Assembly: GCA_016286055.1 (NCBI GenBank)
Contig: JAEERW010000008.1
Coordinates: 1-64,000, forward strand
Length of the DNA: 64,000 nucleotides
Direction: 5' to 3'
DNA from: Bacteroidales bacterium
GTDB taxonomy: Bacteria > Bacteroidota > Bacteroidia > Bacteroidales > UBA3824
In this document: piece after piece, positions 37,884 to 47,268 of the stretch
How positions within the stretch are numbered: the stretch's first letter is position 1
Layout: the number at the start of each line of letters is the position of its first letter
Notes under the pieces: generated by a model
Database searches by the model: none
What the model was told of the DNA's origin: nothing
What the model saw: only the letters and a program-made list of their open reading frames with translations
Program-made: the position numbers and the translations under genes

Positions 37884-38246
37884 CTATCTCACCCTATACC
37901 CCGCCACCATCACGTCATCCAACTGAGGAGTGTCACCGCGCCATTCGTCAAGGAATTTGCCTAAGCGTATCATTTGCTGTTCGCTGTTGAGGAGCGACAT
38001 TTCGGTCATAAGGGCGCGGAAACGTTTGTAGTTGAGTTTGCGGTTTTCTTCGCCTCCAAATTGGTCGGCATAACCGTCGGAAAACATATAAATCCAATCG
38101 CCTGTCTGCACGTCGATTTCCACCGAAGAAAAATCGCGGAAAAACGCATAGTTGCCAATAGGATTCTTCACCGACTTGTATTCTTGCAGTTCGCCGTTGC
38201 GCATAAGATACATAGGATTGTTGGCATTTGACTTCCGCGCCGGGTA
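37884..38246 (-). pseudogene. C-terminal fragment of a SpoIIE/PP2C-type phosphatase
   Basis: Reads YPARKSNANNPMYLMRNGELQEYKSVKNPIG...VEIDVQTGDWIYMFSDGYADQFGGEENRK...LDDVMVAGYRV; a stop lies in frame upstream and N-terminal domains are absent. Confidence 0.7.
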
Positions 38247-38258
38247 TTAAACTTCCAA

Positions 38259-38291
38259 ATGAAAACTGAAACAGTCTGTTTTAGTTTTCAT
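38259..38291. repeat. 33-nt near-perfect palindrome
   Basis: ATGAAAACTGAAACAG-T-CTGTTTTAGTTTTCAT, 16-bp arms with a single G-T wobble. Confidence 0.8.
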
Positions 38292-38333
38292 AAAAATATC
38301 TCCCCCACCCTTTCCCCTTTCCAAAAAAATCCT

Positions 38334-38342
38334 TACCTTTGC
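38334..38342 (+). promoter_or_regulatory. -7 box TACCTTTGC of the DUF1016 gene
   Basis: ccttacctttgccattg, ~42 nt upstream of ATG 38384. Confidence 0.5.
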
Positions 38343-38383
38343 CATTGCATCGCTGCCCTATATACACGGCGGCGGGCAACTTT

Positions 38384-39541
38384 ATGGAAAATACTACCGA
38401 AGAAATATCAATTGCCGTCGACATTATTAAATCGGCGATATTGCAAAGCCAAATCAAAGCCGTAAAAGCCGTCAATCAAGAGCAACTTGCACTGTATTAC
38501 GGCATTGGGCGGTATGTGTCTTACAATACACGCAACAAAAATTGGGGCAAAGGCGTTATTGACAGTATTTCGCAACAGTTGAAGAAAGAACTGCCCGGGC
38601 TGAGAGGTTTTTCCGAAAGGAACATCAAGAATATGCGCACTTTTTACGAAGAATGGAAGTGCTTAGAAAACGGCGATACAAATTCGGCAGTTCCAACTGC
38701 CGAAATAGAAAATCAAAGCCATAATTCGGCAGTTGGAACTGCCGAATTGCAAATCCAAAAATTAGGAATCGTACAAATACCTGATTTTCCGTTAGTTGAA
38801 TTTTTGAGCCTTGGGTTCACACATCATATTGCAATCTTGACCAAAGTAAAAGATATAGAACAACGAAAGTTTTACATCCGTTTTGCTTGCGAATCAAAGG
38901 TGAAGGTGGAAGACTTGGAGGCTCTCATCGACGATGACTTGTATTCGCGCAGAGGCAGTTTACCTAATAATTTTACCAAGACGATTCCCGACAAATTGCA
39001 AGCGTTCCGCGCAATCTCGATGTTCAAAGATGAATACTTGTTGGACTTCATCAATGTCGAGGAACTTTTTGTTCGCGACAAGGATCAAGATGAACGAGTG
39101 GTAGAGCAAGCCATTGTCCACAATGTCAAGAATTTTATAATGACTTTTGGCAATGATTTTACTTTTGTAGGCAACCAATACCGCTTGGAAAAATATGGAG
39201 AAATTCAGTTCCCCGACCTTCTGTTTTTCAACCGCGAACTCAAAGCCCTTGTTTGCGTTGAACTCAAATCGGGACCTTTTAAAACTGCATATCTTGGACA
39301 GTTGGCAGGCTATCTGCGAATCCTCGACGACGAGGTGAGAAAACCCGACGAGAACCCTTCTATTGGTATTTTGCTTTGCAGCAATGCCAACAGCAAATTT
39401 GTGGAATACGTTATCCAAGATTACGACAAGCCAATGGGTGTCGCCACATATCGTACCACTGTGGATATGGAAGACCGACTCCGCAAAGCCCTGCCCGACA
39501 TCGAACAGTTGAAGGCACTATTGGCAGAGGAGGAAAAGTAA
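38384..39541 (+). CDS. DUF1016/YhcG-family PD-(D/E)XK nuclease domain protein
   Basis: LALYYGIGRYVSYNTRNKNWGKGVIDSISQQLKKELPGLRGFSERNIKNMRTFYEEW; C-terminal FPDLLFFNRELKALVCVELKSGPFKTAYLGQLAGYL. Confidence 0.9.
   Translation: MENTTEEISIAVDIIKSAILQSQIKAVKAVNQEQLALYYGIGRYVSYNTRNKNWGKGVIDSISQQLKKELPGLRGFSERNIKNMRTFYEEWKCLENGDTNSAVPTAEIENQSHNSAVGTAELQIQKLGIVQIPDFPLVEFLSLGFTHHIAILTKVKDIEQRKFYIRFACESKVKVEDLEALIDDDLYSRRGSLPNNFTKTIPDKLQAFRAISMFKDEYLLDFINVEELFVRDKDQDERVVEQAIVHNVKNFIMTFGNDFTFVGNQYRLEKYGEIQFPDLLFFNRELKALVCVELKSGPFKTAYLGQLAGYLRILDDEVRKPDENPSIGILLCSNANSKFVEYVIQDYDKPMGVATYRTTVDMEDRLRKALPDIEQLKALLAEEEK
38683..38746. repeat. Two palindromes inside the DUF1016 CDS
   Basis: TTCGGCAGTT-CC-AACTGCCGAA (38683-38704) and TTCGGCAGTT-GG-AACTGCCGAA (38725-38746); encode NSAVPTAE and NSAVGTAE. 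Confidence 0.9.
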
Positions 39542-39553
39542 ATTTGCAATTTG

Positions 39554-39780
39554 TTATTTTCTTTCTTCAAATTTATCCAAAAACTCCTGAGGTGTAAGTA
39601 CGGGGATGTTAGCAAATTCAAGAAATACATTTTTCATTTCAGTATCTCGGCTAATTTAGGGTCGTTGTCAATCATTTCCTTTGATGGCTCAACAATATTG
39701 AGACTGCCAAGGAACTCTATTTCAGGAGACAGTTTACTATCCTTGGGTTTGGTACAACCCTTGAATGTAAGTCCATAAGT
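39554..39780 (-). pseudogene. Remnant of a PIN-toxin/antitoxin pair
   Basis: Minus strand reads ...KPKDSKLSPEIEFLGSLNIVEPSKEMIDNDPKLAEILK* (antitoxin-like C-term) whose stop overlaps ATG of MKNVFLEFANIPVLTPQEFLDKFEERK* (PIN toxin-like C-term without the catalytic core). Confidence 0.5.
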
Positions 39781-39960
39781 TATTTAATGCAAATGTTGTA
39801 ATAATCTTGATGTATAATATGTTTGTTGCAAATATACATATTTTTTTCTCCCCCTCCAAAAACTTGATTTGCAATCCCCAAAATTTTATCCCCAATTTCT
39901 TTTGCTCTAAAAGAAAAAAACAATAGTTTTGCATAGATACTTTTACATACCATAAAATTT

Positions 39961-42900
39961 ATGCAGACCGGTATTTACGAACAAATAATTAATCAACTAT
40001 TTGAAGAAAAAATATCAGCAATAGATCATAACCGTTTTTACATCGGAGAAAGAACTATTGAAAAACACGAGGTTGCTAAACTTTTATCTATGTACCTTAC
40101 AAATATTTTTGAACAGGTATTAACCGACTCTGATTTAGACGAGGATGATGAAGATTTGCTACCATCAAACTCCATTTCCAAAGGTATAAACTTGGCAAAT
40201 GCTATTATCAAAAAATTGGTCAACGAGTTTAATTTAGAATCAGGCAATTTGGTTTCGGCACAAGCAAAAATATTGACCGCGGTAATAGACAAAACACAAT
40301 CTAATTATCCCGATTTAGCAAAGAGACTGCAAGAAATCATGCCCATAAAAGGGCTCGTTAACGGAGCGTTGTTTACAGGTAAGGACATGAAACTTTACAC
40401 CGAATTGCAAAAAGAAATTGCTTCTGCCGATGAAATACATTTTATGGTATCGTTTATCAAGAAAAGTGGACTTGCTTTGCTGTTGCCACAACTTAAAGAA
40501 TTTACAAACCGCGGCGGGAATTTGAAAGTAATAACCACTACTTATTTACAAGCCACCGATTTTGAGGCCGTTAAACAACTTGCTACACTTAAAAATACCG
40601 AAATTAAAATTACCTACGACGAAACTTCCGAACGACTTCATGCTAAGGCTTATATTTTTCTACGCGATACAGGTTTCAATACGGCTTACATTGGTTCGTC
40701 GAATCTATCACAACAGGCTCTGGATACAGGCGCAGAGTGGAATGTAAAGATTACGCAATACGAACAGCCGCAGATGATGAAAACTATCTGCAATTCGTTC
40801 AAAGCATCGTGGTGGGCTGAAAGTTATGAATCTTTTATCAATGGTAAAGATGATGCTCGTTTAAAATCAGCACTCAACGGCAAGATTAACAACGAAATAG
40901 ATTTTTCAAATTTAACAGGATTAATCCGTCCGTTTGATTATCAACGTGAAATATTAGAACGACTTCAAGTAGAACGCGAAGTTCGCAATCACTGGCGAAA
41001 TCTTGTTGTAGCGGCAACAGGAACAGGCAAAACGGTAATGGCAGCAAGCGATTATAAACAGTTTGCTGATAATCACGACCGTGCACGATTGTTGTTTGTG
41101 GCTCATCGTGAAGAAATTATCAGGCAGAGTATCAATACTTTTCGACAAGTTCTTTGCGATTACAACTTTGGTGAAAAATGGTATAGCGGCGAAGAACCTA
41201 ACAATTTTGAATACATTTTTGCTTCAAAAGATACCTTAAACAACCGTTTGGATAAGATAAATCTTCCTGCGGATTATTATGATTATATCATTATCGACGA
41301 AGTGCATCACGCCACGGCCTCATCGTATCGAAAAATTATTGATTATTTTAAACCCAAAATACTGTTGGGACTAACCGCTACTCCCGAACGTATGGATGGA
41401 ATGGATATTAAACATGATTTTGACGGCACAATTTCGGCAGAAATACGTCTCGACGATGCTTTAAACAAAGGATTGCTTGCACCATTTCATTATTATGGTA
41501 TTACCGATACTGTGGATTATTCCGAAGTGGCTTGGGATAAAGGTCATTATGTAACATCCGAACTTTCAAAGATATATAGATACAATGATGCACGTACCGA
41601 GGTAATTTTACGGTCGTTGCAAAAATATATAGATAACATTCGCGATGTAAGGGCATTGTGTTTTTGTGTTGACCAAGAACATGCAAAATATATGGCATCA
41701 AAGTTTACATTATGCGGATTAAAAGCGGATGTTCTTACAAGCGACAACGCCCAAATGCGTACAGTTTTATATAACAGGCTTAAAACCAAAAGCATAAACT
41801 ATCTTTTTGTTGTAGATATGTTCAACGAAGGTGTTGATATTCCGGAAGTGGACACGATTTTATTTTTACGACCAACAGAAAGTCTCACAGTGTTTATCCA
41901 ACAATTTGGACGTGGATTGCGCAAAGCACCGGGCAAGGAATATGTAAATATTTTAGACTATGTAGGCAATAGTCGTGCAGAATTTAACTATACCGACCGT
42001 ATGCGAACGATGATGGGACGCACTTCGATGAGCGTATTAGAAGAATTAAATCTCAACTGTCCGCATTTGCCATTAAAATGTCAAATAATTTTGGAGCCAA
42101 AAGCCAAGGAATATATTGTAAACAACCTTAAAAATGCAATCCTAAATTATAGTTCACGCAAACTAACGTCTTTAATTCAAAATTTTGACCGTAATCATTC
42201 TGTACCTCTTTCTCTCGAAACCTTTGTTGATATATACCAAATTCCATTAGAGAAATTATACAAAGGAAGAACTTGGAATCAACTGTTAAACGAATCTAAC
42301 ATCGTAAACACACAATCAAATTACAACGAAGAATTAAGCCGGGCTGTTTACCGTAAATGGTTGGCCACTGATTCGTATTCTTATTTAAATTTCATAAACT
42401 CAATAGCACAAAAATCATTTAAAATCAACGTAAAACAACTGTCAGCCGTTGACAAAACAAGACTACTGATGTTTTATTACGACCTTTTTGAAACTGCGGG
42501 CAAATATACGAGCCTTCAAGAAATGGTAGATGCACTTTCAAAGGATACATATTTTTGCGACGAAATGAAACAAGTGGTGCCTTTATTGCTAAAAAATAAT
42601 AATGCATACGAAAAGCCCGACAATTCGCAACTGATGAATTTTCCGCTCAAACTGCATGGAATTTATACTAAATCACAAATTCAGGTTGCTATTGGCACAT
42701 CCACACTCGAAAAAAAATCACCGGCACGAGAAGGTGTAGAACGCAACAAAAACACAAAAGTAGAAGCCATGTTTGTGGATATTATCAAAAATCGCGAAGA
42801 GGGTTCTACAACAGATTACGATGATAAAGCATTAACCAGCAATCTGTTTCAATGGGACACACAAAACCGTGTACGTCCTGAATCTAACGAAGGTAAGGCG

Positions 42901-43125
42901 TATATCAATCAAACACAAACCATGCTTTTATTTGTTCGCGAGCAAAAGAATTTTGCCGAAGACAAATCGCGCACCATGGGATATGTATATTTAGGAAAAG
43001 TTACTCTCAAAGATTGGGAATACAAAAATCTTGGCACACGTTATCAAATGCAAATTCGGTGGAAAATGGTGGATGAAATACCTGCCAGCGTAATGCATTA
43101 TGCAAGAATGAAAGAGGTAATATAA
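39961..43125 (+). CDS. PLD-nuclease - superfamily 2 helicase - DUF3427 protein
   Basis: ERLHAKAYIFLRDTGFNTAYIGSSNLS (PLDc HxK), VVAATGTGKTVMAASDY, YIIIDEVHHATASSYRKIIDYFKPKILLGLTATPERMDG, C-terminal DUF3427-like region. Confidence 0.88.
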   Translation: MQTGIYEQIINQLFEEKISAIDHNRFYIGERTIEKHEVAKLLSMYLTNIFEQVLTDSDLDEDDEDLLPSNSISKGINLANAIIKKLVNEFNLESGNLVSAQAKILTAVIDKTQSNYPDLAKRLQEIMPIKGLVNGALFTGKDMKLYTELQKEIASADEIHFMVSFIKKSGLALLLPQLKEFTNRGGNLKVITTTYLQATDFEAVKQLATLKNTEIKITYDETSERLHAKAYIFLRDTGFNTAYIGSSNLSQQALDTGAEWNVKITQYEQPQMMKTICNSFKASWWAESYESFINGKDDARLKSALNGKINNEIDFSNLTGLIRPFDYQREILERLQVEREVRNHWRNLVVAATGTGKTVMAASDYKQFADNHDRARLLFVAHREEIIRQSINTFRQVLCDYNFGEKWYSGEEPNNFEYIFASKDTLNNRLDKINLPADYYDYIIIDEVHHATASSYRKIIDYFKPKILLGLTATPERMDGMDIKHDFDGTISAEIRLDDALNKGLLAPFHYYGITDTVDYSEVAWDKGHYVTSELSKIYRYNDARTEVILRSLQKYIDNIRDVRALCFCVDQEHAKYMASKFTLCGLKADVLTSDNAQMRTVLYNRLKTKSINYLFVVDMFNEGVDIPEVDTILFLRPTESLTVFIQQFGRGLRKAPGKEYVNILDYVGNSRAEFNYTDRMRTMMGRTSMSVLEELNLNCPHLPLKCQIILEPKAKEYIVNNLKNAILNYSSRKLTSLIQNFDRNHSVPLSLETFVDIYQIPLEKLYKGRTWNQLLNESNIVNTQSNYNEELSRAVYRKWLATDSYSYLNFINSIAQKSFKINVKQLSAVDKTRLLMFYYDLFETAGKYTSLQEMVDALSKDTYFCDEMKQVVPLLLKNNNAYEKPDNSQLMNFPLKLHGIYTKSQIQVAIGTSTLEKKSPAREGVERNKNTKVEAMFVDIIKNREEGSTTDYDDKALTSNLFQWDTQNRVRPESNEGKAYINQTQTMLLFVREQKNFAEDKSRTMGYVYLGKVTLKDWEYKNLGTRYQMQIRWKMVDEIPASVMHYARMKEVI

Positions 43126-45245
43126 TCACCACCCCCCTGCAAACTCCCTTCCCAATACCAAACTCTTTTCATTAGCAGTTAAGGGCTGCAAGTTGAGGGT
43201 TTCTAACGATTTGGCGTATTGGTTGATGTCAGAATCCCAATAGAGTATTTGGTTTTTGTCGGTGAGGGCAAAGAGAATGCCTTTTTGGTTGAACCTAACA
43301 GAGTTGACACGGCTGCTGCGAAGGTTGTTTTCTTCGATGTAAAACGGCTGCGACGCAAAATCTTTGGTGTCGAGCAATGTTATGCGCTTATCGGAACCTA
43401 TGAGGGCAAGCAACTGGGTCTTGGGGTCGTAAACAGCCGATTCCACCTTTGATTTTCCGCCCGAAAACTCGTAACCCACTTGGTCGTTTTTGGTATCAAA
43501 ATAAAAAATAGTACCGTCGGCATAGCACACCACAAGCAGATTTTTGTCAGGAATAGCGGTTAAGGACGAGGCAATATGGCGAGAACGAGAGAATACCTCT
43601 TTGGTATTATTGTTGGCAGAATTCCATTTAACAAGTTCGCCTGTGTGTATCAAAATATAGTATTCATCATTATTGTCGGACGAGGCAATTGATATAATCT
43701 TTTTGTTTAGATTAGTGATTGCAACAGATTTTTTATCAAGCGATTGTGCATCATAGATAAAAACTTCGCCATCATCAAGAGCGGCAACTATTTTGGTCTT
43801 GTCGTTAGAGAGAACAGCCGAATTAATATATCCGCTGTTTTTGAGAGCGGAGGTGTTTTGAGCGGAAAGGTCGGCAATATAGTTTTTCTTATCGTAAGTG
43901 CTGTAAATTATAAACTTATCGTTTAAGAAAAATACCTTTTGAATAGGAGCGGTTTTTTCGGTGTTTTTGATACGGGCAAACTCCTGAGGCTTATCGCCCG
44001 CCATCTTGTAACCTGCCACCTCGCCAAATTTAGTTACGGTGTAAAGGCGGTTGTTGCCGTCGATAAAGAAATCAGCCACCTCGCTGTCGTTGATTTTGAG
44101 CGAATTGTCAAAACCATTCTCCTGCATAGCGCAAACCATTGCTTCATAGAGCGTTGGAGTATTTTCTGTAAGTCCAAACTGCTGTTTTATCTGCCAAGCC
44201 GACCACGCAAGACGGAGGTTCATAGTTTTATCTTCATAACGGTTTTTGGCTTTGAGAGCCAACGCGTTCGACACTGCTATATTATAAAGGCGTGCTGCGC
44301 TGTCGGAGGCTTTGTCGGCAATGCGGGTCTGCTCCTCAGCCAAAAGTCGAGCCGACTCGGCATCTTGAAGGTTTTTGACGCAGAGGCAGTTTGGCGGTAT
44401 CTTGCTTGGCAAGCCAAAACGGATTGGGACGCACACGATTGTACCACGATTCAAAATATCCGAGGTTTCCCGCAGGAAGTAGGAACCCAATTTTGCGGTC
44501 GTTGCTAAGCCAACGTTGCATCTGCGAGTTAAAATCGTTGTAATCTTTGGTGTCGGCAAACTCCTCGGCATTCCACGAAGTAAGTTTTTTCCAGTTTCTA
44601 ATCAACGCCTCGTGGGTGATATCAAGCACAGTATCGCCGCTAAGATATTGGGTTTCAATATTATCTGGTTCTATAAAAGGACGAAGCAGTGTATTGTCGG
44701 GCAAGCGGAAAATATTAAGCACTCCGCACACCGCCGCCGTGGATATATCTGGACGGTTGATAATGCCTGTTATCTCGTTGAGTGTGCAGCGGTTGCGCAC
44801 GGGACGGTTTTTGTCGATTTTTACCAAACTCTTAAACGCCGCCGCTATTATCATCTTGCTGTCTTCGAGATTGATTTTTTTGTCAGCCCAATCGGCATTT
44901 CTTACAAAATAGTCGTAAGCGCTCTCGTAAAGTATTCCTGCGTGGGCATTTACCATTAGAGAGCGATTCGGCAAGCGAGGCGAGTGGGTTTCGCTGCGGC
45001 TTAAAATCGGCAATAATCCAACTGTTGTAATCGGCCTTGAAAAAACCCGCACGGATATACGGCACCACACCAGCGTACACCATCGACGATTTTCCATCAC
45101 CCGATGCACCGGTAATAAAAGCCATCTTATTCTCTTCCAACAGTTTAACTATTTGCCTAATATGCAAATCTCTACCCTTAAAGAAAATACTTTCCTCTTC
45201 GGTAAAAGGCCGTAAACCGGGATATGGACAAATGCCGTTATTCAT
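43126..45245 (-). pseudogene. nSTAND1 NTPase - WD40-like repeat protein, interrupted by two frameshifts
   Basis: Three consecutive minus-strand ORFs read as one protein: CPYPGLRPFTEEESIFFKGRD..FITGASGDGKSSMVYAGV..NPLASLAES | LMVNAHAGILYESAYDYFVRNAD..NPFWLAKQDTAKLPLRQK | NLQDAESARLLAEEQTRIADKASDSAARLYNIAVSNALA.. plus WD40-like C-terminus. Confidence 0.75.
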
Positions 45246-45431
45246 AGTTTGATAAAAATTGTCAATGCAAATATACAAAATTAAAGTAAATAATCAAAAA
45301 CCGTGCTATGCAAGTAACTTTAACGAATGTTTGAATAAAAGTTTCAGAAATTTTCAAGAAAATCAATAATGGAGATTCTGTTTTTTTGTATATTTGGAGG
45401 AAATAATTAACAACACATAACTCACATCACA

Positions 45432-46715
45432 ATGAAAAAGACACCATTATTTATTGCAGCGTCTGCCCTTATCCTTGCTTCGTGCGGGGGTGGCAGCAAC
45501 AACAATCAGGGTGCTCAATCACCCGAAACCAACGACAACGGTATTACCGAACAAAACCCCTCCGACGCTCCAAAAAACGCCGACGGTCAGGTAGTGCTCT
45601 CAGGCTCTATCGACAAAAACGTTACTTGGAAAGACCTCGGACTGCCCGTTGACTACGTCGTAGAAGGCGAAATCTATCTCGACGGCAACTCTCTCGTAAC
45701 AGTAGAGCCGGGCGTAACAATAATGTTCACCGGCACCGACGGCAGAATCATTGTTGGCGAAAACGCCGGCATCAAAATGCAAGGCACAAAAGACAAGCCT
45801 ATCGTCCTCACCGGACCCACCAACAATCAAAACGTCGGCAGTTGGGACGGTGTGTGTGTACGCTCCAAACGCGCCGACAACGTCTTTGAATACGTAACCT
45901 TCCAAAACGGCGGCGCAGGCGAACATGTACTCGCAATCGAAGGATCTGCATCCGTCAAAAACTGCACCATCGACGGCACAAGCCAAAACGGAATACATAT
46001 TTTCAAAACCACCGCTTTTGAAAACAACACCATCAAAAACTGCAAAGAATACCCTGTTACCTATCACACGTGGACAGAGAACACCACCATCGGCGGCAAA
46101 GGCAACACTTACGAAAACAACGGCAAAAACTTTATCTACATCCGCACACATTATGGCGACGACAACACAACCTATACATTCGTCAAGGAATCCATCCCCT
46201 ACTTCTGCGACGAAGGCTTGGATTTCAACGGACGCTTCACCATCAACATCGAGCCGGGTGCAAAATTTGCCATCAACCGTGGCTGGCGTGTATATGTAGG
46301 CGCAGATGTAATCTTCAAGGCTAACGGCACTGCCGCCGACCCAATCGTATTTGCTGGTGCAGAAGACAAACCGGGCTATTGGAACGGCGTTGAAATCCAA
46401 ACAACACAAAATGACGAATCCTCTATTACCTACTGCAACTTTGAGAACCTCGGCAACAAAGATTTCTTCGACGACTGTGCTTTCTACATTGGCACCGATG
46501 CAGGCTTCACGTTCAACAATTGCAAAATCTCCAAGACCAAAGCAAAATACGGTGTCCGCGTAGAAAATGCCGGCAACTTTGTTGACAATATGAGATGCGA
46601 CAACATCACCATTTCCGACGCCTCATCAGCCAAAGTAATAGTTAACACCGGTATCGAAGGCGTTATCAACGACGAAGCCACCCTCGACGGCTTAGACAAA
46701 ATCAAGATGGATTAA
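45432..46715 (+). CDS. Lipoprotein with predicted right-handed parallel beta-helix
   Basis: Lipobox LILASCGGG; repeated ...PIVLTGP..W.GV.......FEYVTFQNGG...NCTI pattern. Confidence 0.75.
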   Translation: MKKTPLFIAASALILASCGGGSNNNQGAQSPETNDNGITEQNPSDAPKNADGQVVLSGSIDKNVTWKDLGLPVDYVVEGEIYLDGNSLVTVEPGVTIMFTGTDGRIIVGENAGIKMQGTKDKPIVLTGPTNNQNVGSWDGVCVRSKRADNVFEYVTFQNGGAGEHVLAIEGSASVKNCTIDGTSQNGIHIFKTTAFENNTIKNCKEYPVTYHTWTENTTIGGKGNTYENNGKNFIYIRTHYGDDNTTYTFVKESIPYFCDEGLDFNGRFTINIEPGAKFAINRGWRVYVGADVIFKANGTAADPIVFAGAEDKPGYWNGVEIQTTQNDESSITYCNFENLGNKDFFDDCAFYIGTDAGFTFNNCKISKTKAKYGVRVENAGNFVDNMRCDNITISDASSAKVIVNTGIEGVINDEATLDGLDKIKMD

Positions 46716-46736
46716 TCATTTTGCACACTTTATAAT

Positions 46737-46770
46737 AAGGCAGTCTAAAAATCTTAGGCTGCCTTTTTTT
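46737..46770 (+). terminator. Rho-independent terminator
   Basis: AAGGCAGtCTAA-AAATC-TTAGgCTGCCTTTTTTT. Confidence 0.85.
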
Positions 46771-46799
46771 CTTCGTTTCATTCGTTGTTAAAAAAAACT

Positions 46800-46837
46800 A
46801 ACTAAAATATTTAGTTAAAAAACTATAAAATGTAGTT
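46800..46837. promoter_or_regulatory. Two tandem palindromic operators (ACTA-N7-TAGT) upstream of the BlaI-like gene
   Basis: AACTAAAATATTTAGTT (46800-46816) and AACTATAAAATGTAGTT (46821-46837), centres 21 bp apart. Confidence 0.7.
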
Positions 46838-46856
46838 GAATTTAAAAATTAATATT

Positions 46857-46865
46857 TATATTTGC
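46857..46865 (+). promoter_or_regulatory. -7 box TATATTTGC of the blaI-like operon
   Basis: TATATTTGCAG; TTG at 46836-46838 overlaps the second operator. Confidence 0.65.
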
Positions 46866-46894
46866 AGCGTAAAATAAATCAAAACAGAATAGAG

Positions 46895-47263
46895 ATGGAA
46901 AAACTTACAAAGAAAGAAGATGAACTGATGAACCTATTTTGGGACAAAGGACCAATGTTTGTAAAAGACATTCTCGACCTAATGCCCGAACCAAAACCAC
47001 ATTTCAACACCGTTTCCACAATGGTAAGAATGTTAGAATCAAAAGGGTTCGTAAGCCACAAGGCGTATGGCAACACCTATCAGTATTACGCCACAGTTCA
47101 GCGCAGTGATTTTGGACGCAAGTCGCTCAAAAACATTATCAAGGAATATTTCAACAATTCCTACACCAACGCAGTTTCGGCTTTGGTAGACGACGGCGAA
47201 CTATCGTCAGACGAAATCAAAGACCTTTTGCAGCAAATCGAAAACCAAAACGCTCAATCTTAA
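46895..47263 (+). CDS. BlaI/MecI-family transcriptional repressor
   Basis: LTKKEDELMNLFWDKGPMFVKDILDLMPEPKPHFNTVSTMVRMLESKGFVSHKAYGNTYQYYA. Confidence 0.93.
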   Translation: MEKLTKKEDELMNLFWDKGPMFVKDILDLMPEPKPHFNTVSTMVRMLESKGFVSHKAYGNTYQYYATVQRSDFGRKSLKNIIKEYFNNSYTNAVSALVDDGELSSDEIKDLLQQIENQNAQS

Positions 47264-47268
47264 ACGCT

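Noticed and set aside
45600-46409. 269-aa minus-strand ORF
   Set aside because: Shadow of the lipoprotein CDS (Val/Cys/Phe-rich composition typical of antisense reading).
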